In this document: in pieces, positions 11,501-23,118 of the stretch | Layout: the number at the start of each line of letters is the position of its first letter | Position numbering within the stretch: position 1 is the first letter of the stretch | Assembly (NCBI GenBank): GCA_024180945.1 | Contig: JAKSGN010000005.1 | Location: 2,728,001-2,792,000 of the forward strand | Length of the DNA: 64,000 nt | Origin: Macrophomina tecta | Taxonomy: Eukaryota > Ascomycota > Dothideomycetes > Botryosphaeriales > Botryosphaeriaceae | Reading direction: 5' to 3' | The notes under the pieces: generated by a model | The model's database searches: none | What the model was told of the DNA's origin: nothing | Seen by the model: only the letters and a program-made list of their open reading frames with translations | Program-made: the position numbers and the translations under genes

Positions 11501-11719
11501 TGTTGGAATATTTGATTCAGTAGTGTTTTGGATTCAGTTATGTCTTATACTCGTTGCACACCTGTCTCAGCAGGTAAGCAAGTTACATACCCGTTTTACC
11601 CTAGTAGGTAGAATAGGTATAAGGGAAGCCCGTACGGCCTCCCTCTACTAGATATGCCAATCTATGGGAACTCATCTTCATCAGTTGAATCAAGGCTGCC
11701 AATTAGTCATTTTCCAATA
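11501..11719 (+). repeat. Copia left LTR
   Basis: 219 bp, matching 17763-17981 closely. The last bases read CCAATA instead of CCAACA, a C-to-T change at the inner edge where RIP begins. Confidence 0.92.
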
Positions 11720-14700
11720 GTTATAAGCCCGGGTGCGTCTTAGGTGCCTTCCGTAATCTAAGCTATCCTCCAGAAGCACCTCTTTGTGCTACGTTTAAGC
11801 GTTCCGTGGCATCCGGACGTCTCGCTTGGCATTCTTTTACCATATAGTTATAAGCGGAGCCAAGTACCTCCCTTATTGGTTATTTTTATAACGGTTATCT
11901 AAACCATCACCAAGTGCCTATTTTAGCAGCCCTTTCTAGGTATAGCGTTCCTAGTAGGTATACTAGCTATCTAAGCGAGTTTTACTACGTACTAGCGCTT
12001 CCCCTAAGTTACCTACGGCCACGAGACTCGGCCCGATTATCTAATAAGCAACTACTAGCCACTACTAGTAACTATAGCCTTATTAAAGCCTATTATCGTT
12101 CTTAAGTCGTCCGATAACTAGGATAAGTAGTATTTCACTATCTAAGCCTAAGCGAAGCAGGGGAAAATCTTTAACTATATTAATCCGAACCTTATAGAGA
12201 AGCCAATCTAGCCAATTAAGCCACGTAGCCCTATAAAACTAAAAAACGACTCTATACGAGTATAGAAGCGTTATAAGCTACAACATAAAGACTATAAATA
12301 AGAGCTCCGAGAATACGAGAAGCTAGAAAAAGAAATTAATAATCTATTAACGGTTATTCTAGACTCTATTAGCTTCTCTCTCTAACCGATTCTTCGAAAA
12401 CTAAGAAATAACCTACACCCTTATTCTTAGCTATCTACGTTTAAAGCACAGCTTTAGTCTATATAGAAGACTTAAGAAAACCTCGTAATTAATTAGCTAA
12501 AGTAGCTTAAGAAATCACCTAGTAGCTAAAATATCGCTAAGTAGCTAGATTAATAGAAGAAAACACTATTTAAGGCGGAATTACTTAACCTACTTAACGT
12601 TTCTAGTAACTAAGGTAAGAAGAGCTTTCTAAAAACGCTTTTATCTTTTAATACTTAGTAGGCTACTAACTATAAGATTAGGCTTTAGAACGGTATTAAC
12701 GAGAAAAACGCTCCGCAAAAAAGCGTCTAGTAAGCCAAAGAGCAAAGGCGGCTAGAATCGTATAAGAGATAAGAAGGGGTAAAAGAAGGGTCTAAAATAA
12801 CTCTATTATATAGCGTCTCGTAGGCGATCGAGTAGAATACTAAAACTAAAAGAACCTATTCTAAAAGAAGAAGAAGAATTACCACTTTTACGCACTCTAT
12901 AAGTACGCCGCGAAGTAGTATTCGTTAGTTAAACTCTCTTCTAATAAGGGTTGTCCTACTTCGTTCCGCGCTAGTAAACGTTACCTGTTATTATTATTTC
13001 TATTATACTCCCGTAGCCGTGTTATAAAGTCTACTTATAGTAGAGGGCCTTCTTCTAATATACTAATTAGAGCCCTCCCCTTAAGCCGCCCCTTAAAGTT
13101 CTATTTTTTATATAAGAAGAACTATTCTCGCCTTAACTAGCTTATCTATCTTCTATCCTATAATAACGGTAAGCTTACTAAGCTACTAGCTAATTTTATT
13201 ATTAAATACCGCAACTACCAACGTTAAAATATAGCCGAAAATCTAAAGGTTATAAAAGTAGCCTTTACGGCTATACTACGTAATTAAAAGTAGGAATGAG
13301 GCCCTTCTAAATATATATATAGAGAGAATTACTAGCATTACTAATACGCGTATTATAACGTAGTAATTAGACTGGCTAATTAGACACCTAATAAAGAGTT
13401 TTAGGCTAAGATTAAGAAGAGCCTAGAGAACCCCTAAACTAAGTATTAAGTAGAGCGTTCGCTTAACCGTTCTAAGCGTAAACGTAAGAATCTGACTCCT
13501 TAGAAGCTATAAGAGAATCCGTAAGATTAGTAATTAACGAACGAATCGAATGATAGTAATTCTTTATTATTTCTAGCCGTAGTAGCCTTAGCTTTTAGTA
13601 CGTAATACGTTACTAAACCTACTATGCTTAAGCTCTTATAGATTACTAATACGGGCTCTACGCACTATATCTATAATCGATTTATATAGAAACGGTTTAA
13701 GAAAACTAAGAATACGAGTCTAGATAATTACGTTATAGCTAGAAATTTAACTATACTAATCGAAGCATTTAGAGAAGTAATAGTTAATATAACTAACTAA
13801 TAAGAAAACTACATTATTACCCTACTAGACGTAGTCTATGTACTATTATTTAAGGCTAACCTCATCTCCGTTACTAAGGTAAGAAATAAGGGTGTTTAGT
13901 TAGATATAGGCTATTTATACCTCTATAAAAAGAATGTTATTATAGTAAATCTAACTCTTAAGTATAACTACTTCTTTATAGAGTATAATAAGAGGTTAAA
14001 TAATTTAAAGGTTAACTTAAATCTTATTATCTAATTTTTACTAGCTACTTAATAGTACGATATATTTATCTATATAGGCTAAAACGCTATTAACGTGTTG
14101 CCTAAGGCAGTTTAAGGAACGGCTATTATAAATTAGAAGCTATCTAAGTACTATAATATATACGCTCGTACGAAGGCCTATTAATAGATTTCTCGAGCTA
14201 TAGAGCTAGAAGAATTATCTACGAAGGCCTTCTTTTAAATTTTATTTAATTTAATATAAATAATACGAGCCAACAACGGTAATTAGTAGATAACGTACGT
14301 AAAATATATATCTACTAAGTTTACTATTACGGTTACGCACGTTACTAAGAATAAGTATACTTAGCACCTCCTTAATATTATCTAAATAATTAAGTCTTAA
14401 TTTAAAAAGACGGTAGCATTTCTAAGATTAAATAGAGAAGTATTACTTATATACGCATTTAAGTAATAGCTTAAGTAGTAGGGAATTATCTATAAGATAT
14501 TAGCTCTCTATACGCCTTAGTAAAATAAAGCTTTAGAATGTTTAGAATACTCTATTATAGTTAAAGCACGCGCTCTACGCGTTAGTACTAACCTACCTAA
14601 AGGCCTTTAGTCTAAAATAATTAAGACAGCCTCCTACATCTATAATAGAACCCTAATAAAGCAGCACTAGTAAAAGACTTTATTCGAGTTAGTCTATAAA

Positions 14701-17540
14701 AAGCAGTCTAAGGTGGCTTACCTACGAGTATATAGCTATAAAGCCTACTTACTACTTAAGACGATTCTATACTTATATAAGCTAAACGAGCGAGTCTTAG
14801 TTAGATATTTAGTTAAATACGATTTAACTAATATCTACCGCATTTAGTATCTATTAAAGAATTATATTATATGATTAAGAGATGTTACATTTAACGAATC
14901 TAGTAAGTTCTTACTAAAGAACTTAGACGAGCTACTAATAGCTTAGTAATAAGATAACGAGCTAGAATTAGTTATACCGCATATTATACTTAACGAGAAG
15001 GACATTATCTACTTAAATAAAAAACTAGAAATATCTACTAACGATATAAGCTAAAAATCTACACCGAATTAAGTAGAAAGTTTCTAAAAGAAATTAATGC
15101 CTATATAGGCTAATTATCTACTAAGCCCGTTATTATTAGTAAGTAGTATTTAAGTCTAAGTACTAGATTCGCCTTAGTTATCCTCTTAAGGATTAGGGGA
15201 TAAAGAATAGTAGTAAACTCGAAGGCTTAGACCCCTTTTACTAGTTTAGTATAAAACTAAGCCGGATCTAGATGCTACTATTAGTAACTATATACCTAGA
15301 GGCTATAATATATTAGCTAATATTAATACGAGCCTAATTATCTAAGAATTAAAGACACGTTGCTAGTGCTATAATATATATATTACGCTAATATAGAATA
15401 ATATATTTAGTTATTAAGGGCTATACTCGTCCTTTATAACTATCCTAAACGAGCTACGAACACGTGCTATAAAGTATTACTAAACCGAGCTCCTACGAAT
15501 TTATAAAGATTAACTACCCCCTAAGCTACGGTTTTACTACGAAATCTTTAAATACCTAATAAAACCCTACCTACTAAAAGCTATTTAAATAGAGCTTTAG
15601 AAAGTCTAAAATAAGGGAGTATAGAAGATAGTATAAGTAAAAGAAGCGTAAAGTCTTTAAAAAAAGATTATTCTACTTACTTAGATATTTAAATATAAAT
15701 TCGATAAATACGATTAGCTTATAAAAGTTAAGACTCGTATCTATATAAGGGGAGACTTATAAAGCACCTAATAAAATATATATATAGCTACCCTAGCCTT
15801 CTAAATCTTTTAAGTACTAATAGCAATTATCTATATGTTTAATTTAGAGATACGTTAGTATAATATTATTAATACCTTTCTCTATATATTTCTTTAAGAA
15901 AAGACGTTCTACTAACCGTCTAAAGAAATAAACCTCTCTACTAGCTAAATACTACTACTACTCTAAGTATTATACGGCTTAAAAGAATTACTAGTATTAT
16001 AGTAAAACTACTTCTACTAGATACTAAAAGAGCTTAGATTAGAATTAATTCTAAACGCACTATATCTCTATATAAATAATTACTTATTTATCTTCTTCTT
16101 CGTAGATAACGTAATTATAGCCTACTATAAGCGTAATAAGTAGTACGCTAATATATTTTAAAAAGACTTATTTTAGTGCTATAAGATACGAATAATAGAT
16201 AAGGCTTAATAGTTCTTAGCCTTACGAATAGTATAGAATTATAAGTAACGGCTCTTATAGCTCTTATAAAAGTTATATATTAACAGCCTTATTACGCGTT
16301 ATAGTGTTAAGAAGACTTATATACTAGCTATATCTCTTCTATTAAATAAAGTACTAGAATCGAATTAAGGCACGTATATAAGCATATAAAATATCTATAC
16401 GTACTAAAATAAGATAGGCTTAGCTTAGTTTATAGCTATAAGTATATATATAAATATAGCCTACGCCTATTTAGTACTATTAGTCTATCTTATTAATCTC
16501 TTAGCTCGCTACTTAGAGCTAGTATAACGTCTCCTCGAATATCTAGTAGGGACTAAGAACCTCGCCTTATACTATTAAGAATTCTAGAAGAACTAGGCTA
16601 ATATCTTTACTATTAATAGTAATGCGGCATATATAAATGATCTAAATACACGCCGTAGTTACTAAGAATCGATTATTATAATATATAATACGCTAGTAGA
16701 CTAGAAAGCAGTTAAATAACTAACTATTATTATCTTAACTACGGAAGTAGAGCTACTCGCTTTATCTAAAATAGCTAAGTAGTACTTCTAATAGAAGCAT
16801 CTATTTAGGAATATTTAGTTCGATCTAGAATATAAGATTAAGATTTAGTACGATAATACGTAAACACTTCGCCTTATAAAGAAGAAAATAGGTAAGCTAA
16901 ATACTAAGCTACGCTACGTTAATATTTACTATTACTAGCTACGCTAAGAGGCTTAGATAGGTAATATTTGCCTTTACTAAACGCCTACGGCCGTTATACT
17001 TATAGACGGCTTAACTAAAGCCTTACTATATTAGAAATACTATTAGTTCGTTAACTAAATTAGCCTTATACCTCTCTTTAAGTAACGGCCCAAGTCGATT
17101 TTAGTAAATAGTATTATTACTTTTATAGAGGTATAACTCTCTTCCCTAGTTATCTTTATAAAAGAAAGAAAGAATTAGAAAAAGAAGCGGATTAACTAAT
17201 CTCTAAGAAGGCCGGCCCTAGCTAGGCTATACTATAAAATAATACTAAGACTAATAAGCTACGTTAGTAGCTAGGCTTAGCACGCCCTATAGATTTATCT
17301 AGCTAGAGTATTACGCCTATCGGCTTAGAAATCTAGCTAATATTAGATAACCCTCTTTCTAACTACTAGTTATCTAGTAGAAGGGCCCTTAATTCACTAC
17401 CTAGGTATATCTAATCCCGTGATCGCTAGTGTCTAATAGGTAATTAGCCTAAATATAGCTACACGTAGCGTATATAATAGTAGTTAGCTTGGTTACTTTA
17501 GATAGAAAGATTTTCGCTTTTTAATCTTATATACCCACTC

Positions 17541-17660
17541 ACGTGACCGAGTAGTGTATTGGGTAAAGCGCTAATTACGTTAGAACCGAGGTTCCGAGTT
17601 CAATTCTTAATATAGGCAGGCTAAAAGATTCCGAGTTCGATTCTAAGCGCCACCACGTAT
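17541..17660 (+). other. tRNA-like fragment near the 3' end of the Copia interior
   Basis: The stretch contains a D-arm-like GTATTGGGTAAAGCGC followed by GGTTCCGAGTTCAATTCT, which resembles an internal B-box, and a second ATTCCGAGTTCGATTCT copy 40 bases later. No complete cloverleaf could be folded by eye. It could be a tRNA-derived insertion or a chance similarity. Confidence 0.25.
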
Positions 17661-17762
17661 TTTTTCTTTTTAAATTTTTGTATATAACGAGTTTAATACT
17701 TATCCTATCCCTATCTTTGTTTTATCACGCACTTCCCTTTCAGGCAACACGTGAAGGGGGTG

Positions 17763-17981
17763 TGTTGGAATATTTAATTCAGTAGTGTTTTGGATTCAGT
17801 TATGTCTTATACTCGTTGCACACCTGTCTTAGCAGGTAAGCAAGTTACATACCCGTTTTACCCTAGTAGGTAGAATAGGTATAAGGGAAGCCCGTACGGC
17901 CTCCCTCTACTAGATATGCCAATCTATGGGAACTCATCTTCATCAGTTGAATCAAGGCTGCCAATTAGTCATTTTCCAACA
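17763..17981 (+). repeat. Copia right LTR and adjacent target duplication
   Basis: 219 bp, preceded by a purine-rich tract (GTGAAGGGGG) that could be the plus-strand primer. It differs from the left LTR by few changes, for example TTTGATTCAG to TTTAATTCAG and GTCTCAGC to GTCTTAGC, all G-to-A or C-to-T. CTATT follows at 17982-17986. Confidence 0.92.
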
Positions 17982-18646
17982 CTATTCTATCGCGTTTCTG
18001 ATCCACCATGGACACCAGGATGGGCACGCCACAATGGCCTGTCGAATCTTGGGATGCTCCTCCACTGAATGGACTGGATGAAATCACATGCTCAACAATC
18101 TCATCCAGATCTCTTGGTGTGCAACCAATGCGGATATCATTCCAAGACAGAGCTAGTTTAGTTCCATGCGCCCGACAGCGGTCATCTGTCATTTTTATGC
18201 TCTGAGAAAGCTGTGGCAAGACCTTCTCCTGGGCCGATGTGCTGGAGAGGCATCGGATCAACCGCCGTTCTGATGCTCAACGCTACCCTTGCCCGCACTG
18301 CAGGACGCACCGTGGCGCAGACGGATTCAGGCGAAAGGAACCACCTGACCCAGCACCCTTGAAACTATCATCACATCGGCGTCGCTGAGCTGAGCGGCTA
18401 TAATCTTACTCGCCAAAGATCATGCCCTCATGAAGACTGTCCTGAGTGGCGTCAGCAAGGGACTTGCGGAAAAGGTCATGCGTTTCAGAAGAGCTCCGAC
18501 TACATCGACCACATGCGCAACGTCCACAAGGAGTCTGACTTTCCCTGCACGGAGCCAGGATGTAACCGAGCCGGGCCCAAGGGGTACTTCCGGATGAAAG
18601 ACCTCCAGAAGCACAAGCTGAAGGAGCACGGCATCCCGATTGAGTA

Positions 18647-19850
18647 AACAGACCGCGCGTCAATCTCGGTAAGCTCATGCGAAGAGGTCTGGAACGCAGA
18701 GGGCCTTTGGAAGGCAGACTCCTAAGGATTTCAACACGTGGGAACAGGCCTGTTCTACACAGACCACAACCTGGGATTTGAGTGAGCTTTATTTCTCTTC
18801 TCCTGGGCAGAGCTTGGACTGGCTTCTGGGAGGAATTTTTTTTTTTTTTTTAAAATAAAAACCAAAAATCGAAAATGCAAAAAAGCATAACAAGTAACGA
18901 TGATTTCCGGCTGTTTGTGGGAGTTGGGAGCAATCGATTTTCTCCTCATCATATGTCAGGATGTTCTGTGATTTTGTAAGCTGCTCGCTACTTGATCATC
19001 GCCTATCAACCCTACTATTCCTTCCAATGCTCTGTGGTCCGGATTTCAGAAGTTCCCTACAAGCGAGAACAAGCAAGGTTCATCACTCAGCATGGGGATT
19101 GTGCTGGGAAAGATCGAGGAAAAAATGCTGCATCGCTCGTGCAATCGAGAATCTCGATACAGACACACAGCGAGCATTTCGGGCCCAGAACACCCCGCAG
19201 CGTGTGGACGAAGCTTTGGTTCTGCACTGCACCGTGTGCGACATTCAATAGCGTGTTGGTGGAGCCTTTCGGTCGCCTCCCGTCATTCTTCGTCATAAGC
19301 TGCTGTGGAAGGACAGCGAAATATCACCGAAGCCTGGGCCATGCACGTGTTTACGCACAAAACAACAGGCAATACAATGCTGCTAACGTCAGACCTACGT
19401 ATAGCGATCTCTGCTCGCGCAAGCGACAGCTGATCGCCCTCTAAGATCGGCACAAATAATACCGCCTTGTGGTAAGCATACGCAAGGCAGAGCCGGCAGC
19501 TTACAGAGAAACAGATGATAGCTCCGGGGGCAATGGCGTCGTCTGCATGCAAGGCTCGGGGCATCTTTCACAACCGGCCCGAGAACCGGGCGCGCCCCAG
19601 GTCGGAATCATTCCCGCACTCGCTTTTGTTCCGATTGTCACGACTGTGCGTCCTCCCAATTTGCTCGAGCAAAGCCGATATAGGAATATGTGCGAAAAGT
19701 CAATCTGCCATGCTGCTGGCAGCATTTTGACGTCAGTTGCGCGTAGCTGTATCACAGGCCGCGTAACCAGGAGCACTTAAAGCCCATTTCCTGTCGCTGT
19801 CTGAATTTCTGCATCCGCCAAACTCGCCGATTCTTCGGACTACCGTCGCC
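18647..19850. other. Intergenic region before the Rds1-type gene
   Basis: No gene is supported; overlapping open frames at 18961-19444 lack motifs. A T-homopolymer of 16 bases lies at 18836-18851. The last 150 bases are probably the promoter and 5' UTR of the following gene. Confidence 0.4.
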
Positions 19851-21372
19851 ATGGTTCGCGTGTATCCGCTCGTCGCCCTTGCCGCCGGTGCCGCCGCCGC
19901 TCCGGCTACGCCAGCCCCCCAGATCGCAGCCATCTACACGACTTTCCCGTCTGGGACTGAAGTTGGTGCTGCTCCTCCGCTAGTGACCAGTGCCACCACC
20001 GAAATCACCAGCCATGGTCCCTACGAGGGTACTGCCACCACCACTGGTGCTGAACAGGGCCCGGCAACCCTAGCCGAGACCGTTGCGCCAAAGCCCAATC
20101 CTACCGCGACGTACTACAACCCCAACGGCAAGCTGACGGCGCCCGAGGCTATCCCGTACCAGCCTGGTGGTAAGTGTCCTACCACATAAAGACAGATTTC
20201 GAAGTATTGACAACCATAGGTGGTGTGGGTGTTGATGGCACTCTTCCCGTCTATCAGGTCCAGAGCGACTTTGACTTCGAGTCACTGGCTCTCGGCATTC
20301 ATCAAGAGTACATTGAGCTGGACCTATTCCACTACGGTCTTGCTGTCTTCTCGGATGAGGAGTTCGAAGAGGCTGGTCTTGGGGCTGAGGATCGCAAGCT
20401 GCTCGAGTACATGGCCGTTCAAGAGGCCGGTCATGCTACTCTGCTGACCAACATGCTTGGAGAGGCCGCTCCCCGCCAGTGCACTTACGACTATCCCTTC
20501 AAGACTGTCCGCGAGTATGTTGATTTCATGCAGAAGTTGACGCGCTGGGGCGAGTCTGGAAACTGGGGTTTCATTGGTCACCTCGACAGCCGTGAAGCGG
20601 CTACCCTGCTTGTCCAGGCTGAGGCTATCGAGGCTCGTCAGCAAGCCATCTTCCGTCAAATGCTGGGCCTCCACCCCATGCCCATCTGGTTTGCGCCCGG
20701 CATTCCTCAGAGCTGGCACTGGACCCTCCTGTCTCAGTACATCAGCTCGTGCCCTGAGAACAACACCCGCGTCGCGTGGCAAAACTTCCCTTCCCTGCAT
20801 GTCGTGAACCAGCCCAACCCCAACAGGTAAGCCAAGACACACCAGACCTCCCCTCGCCGATTTAGACACTGAAATTTCCAAACAGAATCTCTCCCAACAC
20901 CACTGCCGCATGGGAGACCGTCGGCAACCGCACCGGCGACCCCAGCGACTCCAACGTCCTGGCCTCAGACGACTGCACACAGGACACCGAGATCGGCTAC
21001 TCGTGCACGCCCGCGCTGCACCACGACAAGTTCGAGCCGCTCAGCTTCCCCGGCCGCCAGGTCAACCTGACCTGGGACGACCCAGGCCTCGCCGTTGGCC
21101 CCAACAACAGCTACATCACCTCTACGACGGCCGGCGAGCCCACCTTCGTCGCCTGGCTCGGCCAGTATAACCTCACCTACACGCCTCTGACCAAGACCGG
21201 TGCCAACAGTGGTTACACGTACCAGCCGGCCTCGGAGGTGTTCGAGACGGATCCCGCGTTGAACGGGACCGCGTTTATTGCGATTACGGACAGTGATCTG
21301 TTTGTTACGCCGTTCAACCTGACCATGGTGAACCCGCATGTTCGTGCTTTGGGGCTGTACCAGGCTGGTTAA
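19851..21372 (+). CDS. Rds1-type secreted stress-response protein with ferritin-like domain
   Basis: Three exons, 19851-20169, 20220-20826 and 20886-21372, encode 470 residues. Introns of 50 and 59 nt have GTAAG donors. The start ATG has a good context (GTCGCCATGG) and begins a signal peptide (MVRVYPLVALAAGAAAA). A Thr/Ala/Pro-rich linker follows, then an all-helical ferritin-like region with IHQEYIELDLFHYGLAVFS, YMAVQEAGHATLL and LLVQAEAIEARQQAIFRQM. The Glu/His spacing fits the ferritin-like family that includes fission yeast Rds1 and Aspergillus LsdA. The C-terminal third is beta-rich with several N-glycosylation motifs. Members are linked to stress and sexual development; the biochemical role is not established. 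Confidence 0.85.
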
Positions 21373-22141
21373 GTGGTTCGGATGACGTATTTATCAGAGG
21401 ATATTCGGATCCTCGGTAGGTGAATGATGGCACTCGGTGGAAATGCCCACCAGTAACATACTCCTTGTATTGAGACACCTCGTAATCATAATTATCCAAG
21501 CTGTTTATTCTAGAAATCGTATCGGGAGGTTGTCAGTTATCCGTTGTGATTGATAGAATAGCGTTGAGGGTCGCCGGCCAGCTGGCAAACTGCTTCGGCT
21601 TCTTATTGCTGTACTTCCAGACGAAGTTCGTCTGTACTAACGCGATTACCAAGCACACCGGTCCACCTCGTCGCGCGATTCAGTTCTTCAATCCGAACAG
21701 CTGCTTGTCGGATTCGCGCATTCGGATGACCGAGAATTTCCGCAATCCGAACCTATGACATATTTTGTTCTTCGCGCACTTCCTGCCCGCTAAGCAGCGG
21801 AGAGTACGTTCATTTTGGTATTCAAAACCTCGTTATATCTTCCATCAATCCGCCCGAGATTCTCTGTAGAATTGCCTTCTTCTACAAGCCATCTTCCCGA
21901 ACATCAACAACAACCATCTAAGTAAGCGAGTGATTCGCGAGTTAGTCGAAGGGACAGCTAGGGCAGCCAACATACAGACAAATAAAAGTTGCGCAAATCT
22001 TTGCTTATCAGCTGCTCGCATCAGTCAATAAACAAATATTTGGCTGTTTGTTTGATTGCTGACCACCCTGGTGGCAGCTCCTATTTATTTAATTTTTGCT
22101 AATTCAGCTATTGGAACGATAACTACCTCAACTACAAAACT
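21373..22141. other. Intergenic region between Rds1-type and SRPBCC genes
   Basis: No gene is supported. The open frame at 21546-21758 lacks motifs. Confidence 0.4.
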
Positions 22142-22591
22142 ATGCCGCAAGTACTCACTGACGTTACTCGGGTCATCAACGCCCCTATTGAGGAAATTTG
22201 GGGCATTGTCACCTCCTTCGGCGCTGAGGCTCTTTGGTTTCCTGGCGTTGTCAAGTCTTCCCTGGAGGGGTACGGGCCAGGTTCCATGCGCACCATCCAT
22301 TTTGACCACAGCAACCCATGGATCAGGCAGGTCCGTGAGAAAATGGACATGTGCGACCCAGACAAACATATCATCCGCTGGAAGGTTTTCAATAACGATG
22401 TCGCTGAGCTTGGAGAGCTCTATTCTAGCATACTCCTGGATGATATTGATGGCAAGTCGACAAAGTTCCGGTGGTTTGCGGAGGGTGAGCCGATGCCTGA
22501 TGCGGCCCAGCATGTCAGCATGAAGGAGCACGTCGAGGGAATGTATATTAGCTGTGCGGATGCGATCGATGCGAAGCTAGCCTCCAAATAG
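22142..22591 (+). CDS. SRPBCC (START/Bet v1-fold) small protein, polyketide cyclase-like
   Basis: Intronless 149-residue cytosolic protein. The N-terminal pattern VTRVINAPIEEIWGIVTSFG is the standard first strand and helix of the SRPBCC fold, followed by WFPGVV and the basic-to-acidic strand series seen in polyketide cyclase/dehydrase relatives. The C-terminal helix is EHVEGMYISCADAIDAKL. Such proteins bind a hydrophobic ligand in a central cavity; the ligand cannot be predicted. The gene is convergent with the broken gene whose 3' end starts 15 bp downstream. Confidence 0.8.
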   Translation: MPQVLTDVTRVINAPIEEIWGIVTSFGAEALWFPGVVKSSLEGYGPGSMRTIHFDHSNPWIRQVREKMDMCDPDKHIIRWKVFNNDVAELGELYSSILLDDIDGKSTKFRWFAEGEPMPDAAQHVSMKEHVEGMYISCADAIDAKLASK

Positions 22592-22606
22592 GTAAAACCC
22601 CAAGTA

Positions 22607-22682
22607 TTACACGGCAGGGTGCTGTTCAGGTTTCAGGCGAAGGTTATAGAGCTTAGTGACGTTGTCGTGCATCGCAGGCCAG
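22607..22682 (-). pseudogene. 3' end of a gene split by the Gypsy nest
   Basis: On the minus strand this encodes 25 residues ending in LYNLRLKPEQHPAV and TAA at 22607-22609. Read from 39719 down to 39567 and then into this fragment, counting the GCCAG duplication once, the frame stays open: KVTADYKAYW continues as PAMHDNVTKLYNL. The gene was therefore contiguous before the 16.9-kb insertion. I do not recognise the family. Confidence 0.65.
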
Positions 22683-23118
22683 TGTTACGGCACAGCCTTC
22701 ACGGGAATATAGAAAGGAAGGTGGGGGAGCCTTAGAAGAGACCCCGCCTAGAAAGATCGTATCACGTGGGCCAGCACGTGACCTTTTCCCCATAGACCCA
22801 CATGTCGCCCTTAAGAGCCTAGGCTATATAGAGCAATAGTCGCCTAGTATAGCTACAGCGATATCTAGTAATACTAGATTATAGATACTTTCCTACTTAT
22901 ATATAAATTATACTTCTTAGATAGCTTTAACCTTCGTGATTAACTTTAATAGTAATTTAGTATATTATTAGTAATACGGCCTTCGTACGTAGTACTTAGT
23001 CTTATTATATATTTAACTTACTCTTACCCTCTTCTTATATCTACTTAAGAAAATTCTTTAATAGGTTTTCTTTCTCTTTAGTATTTAGATCCTTAGAGGT
23101 AGAGGCCCGCTTATTATA
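22683..23118 (+). repeat. Element 1 left LTR
   Basis: 436 bp. The outer ~130 bp still contains many CA and TG dinucleotides, while the inner part is RIP-mutated. The matching outer part of the right LTR is mutated (TATTACGACA instead of TGTTACGGCA). Confidence 0.92.

Larger units (their letters stand above)
11501..17981 (+). mobile_element. Ty1/Copia LTR retrotransposon, RIP-mutated
   Basis: A 6481-bp element with 219-bp LTRs (11501-11719 and 17763-17981) that begin TGTTGGAATA and end TTTTCCAACA (TTTTCCAATA in the left copy), flanked by CTATT. The interior is AT-rich, full of stops and almost free of CA/TG dinucleotides. Copia order is still legible: protease-like ITNTGSTHYI near 13650; integrase C-terminal ELVYKKQSKVAYLRVYSYKAY at about 14680-14750; reverse transcriptase FFVDN (from FVDD) near 16100; RNase H TEVELLALSKIAK near 16740. 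Integrase before reverse transcriptase separates Copia from Gypsy. The LTRs themselves are only lightly mutated. The element is dead and disrupts the C2H2 gene. Confidence 0.92.
10870..18646 (+). pseudogene. C2H2 zinc-finger protein gene split by a Copia element and decayed
   Basis: The 5' part (10870-11500) and 3' part (17982-18646) flank the Copia element. The frame from 10870 reads through a single TGA at 11302-11304 and reaches the finger start YRCATCGERFYSIAF, which continues across the insertion site. Downstream, finger pieces occur in shifted frames: LVCNQCGYHSKTELV, RYPCPHCRTHRGADGF and NYHHIGVAELSGYNL. The last 80 codons are clean, with CPHEDCPEW, HMRNVHKESDFPCTEPGCNR and LQKHKLKEHGIPIE ending at TAA 18644-18646. 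The gene resembles fungal multi-finger C2H2 proteins, probably nuclear and DNA-binding. Multiple frameshifts and stops after the insertion show decay, so it cannot make a full protein. Confidence 0.8.

Noticed and set aside
18961..19444. Overlapping 96- and 150-codon plus-strand frames
   Set aside because: No motifs, no splice logic, and both overlap open frames on the other strand.
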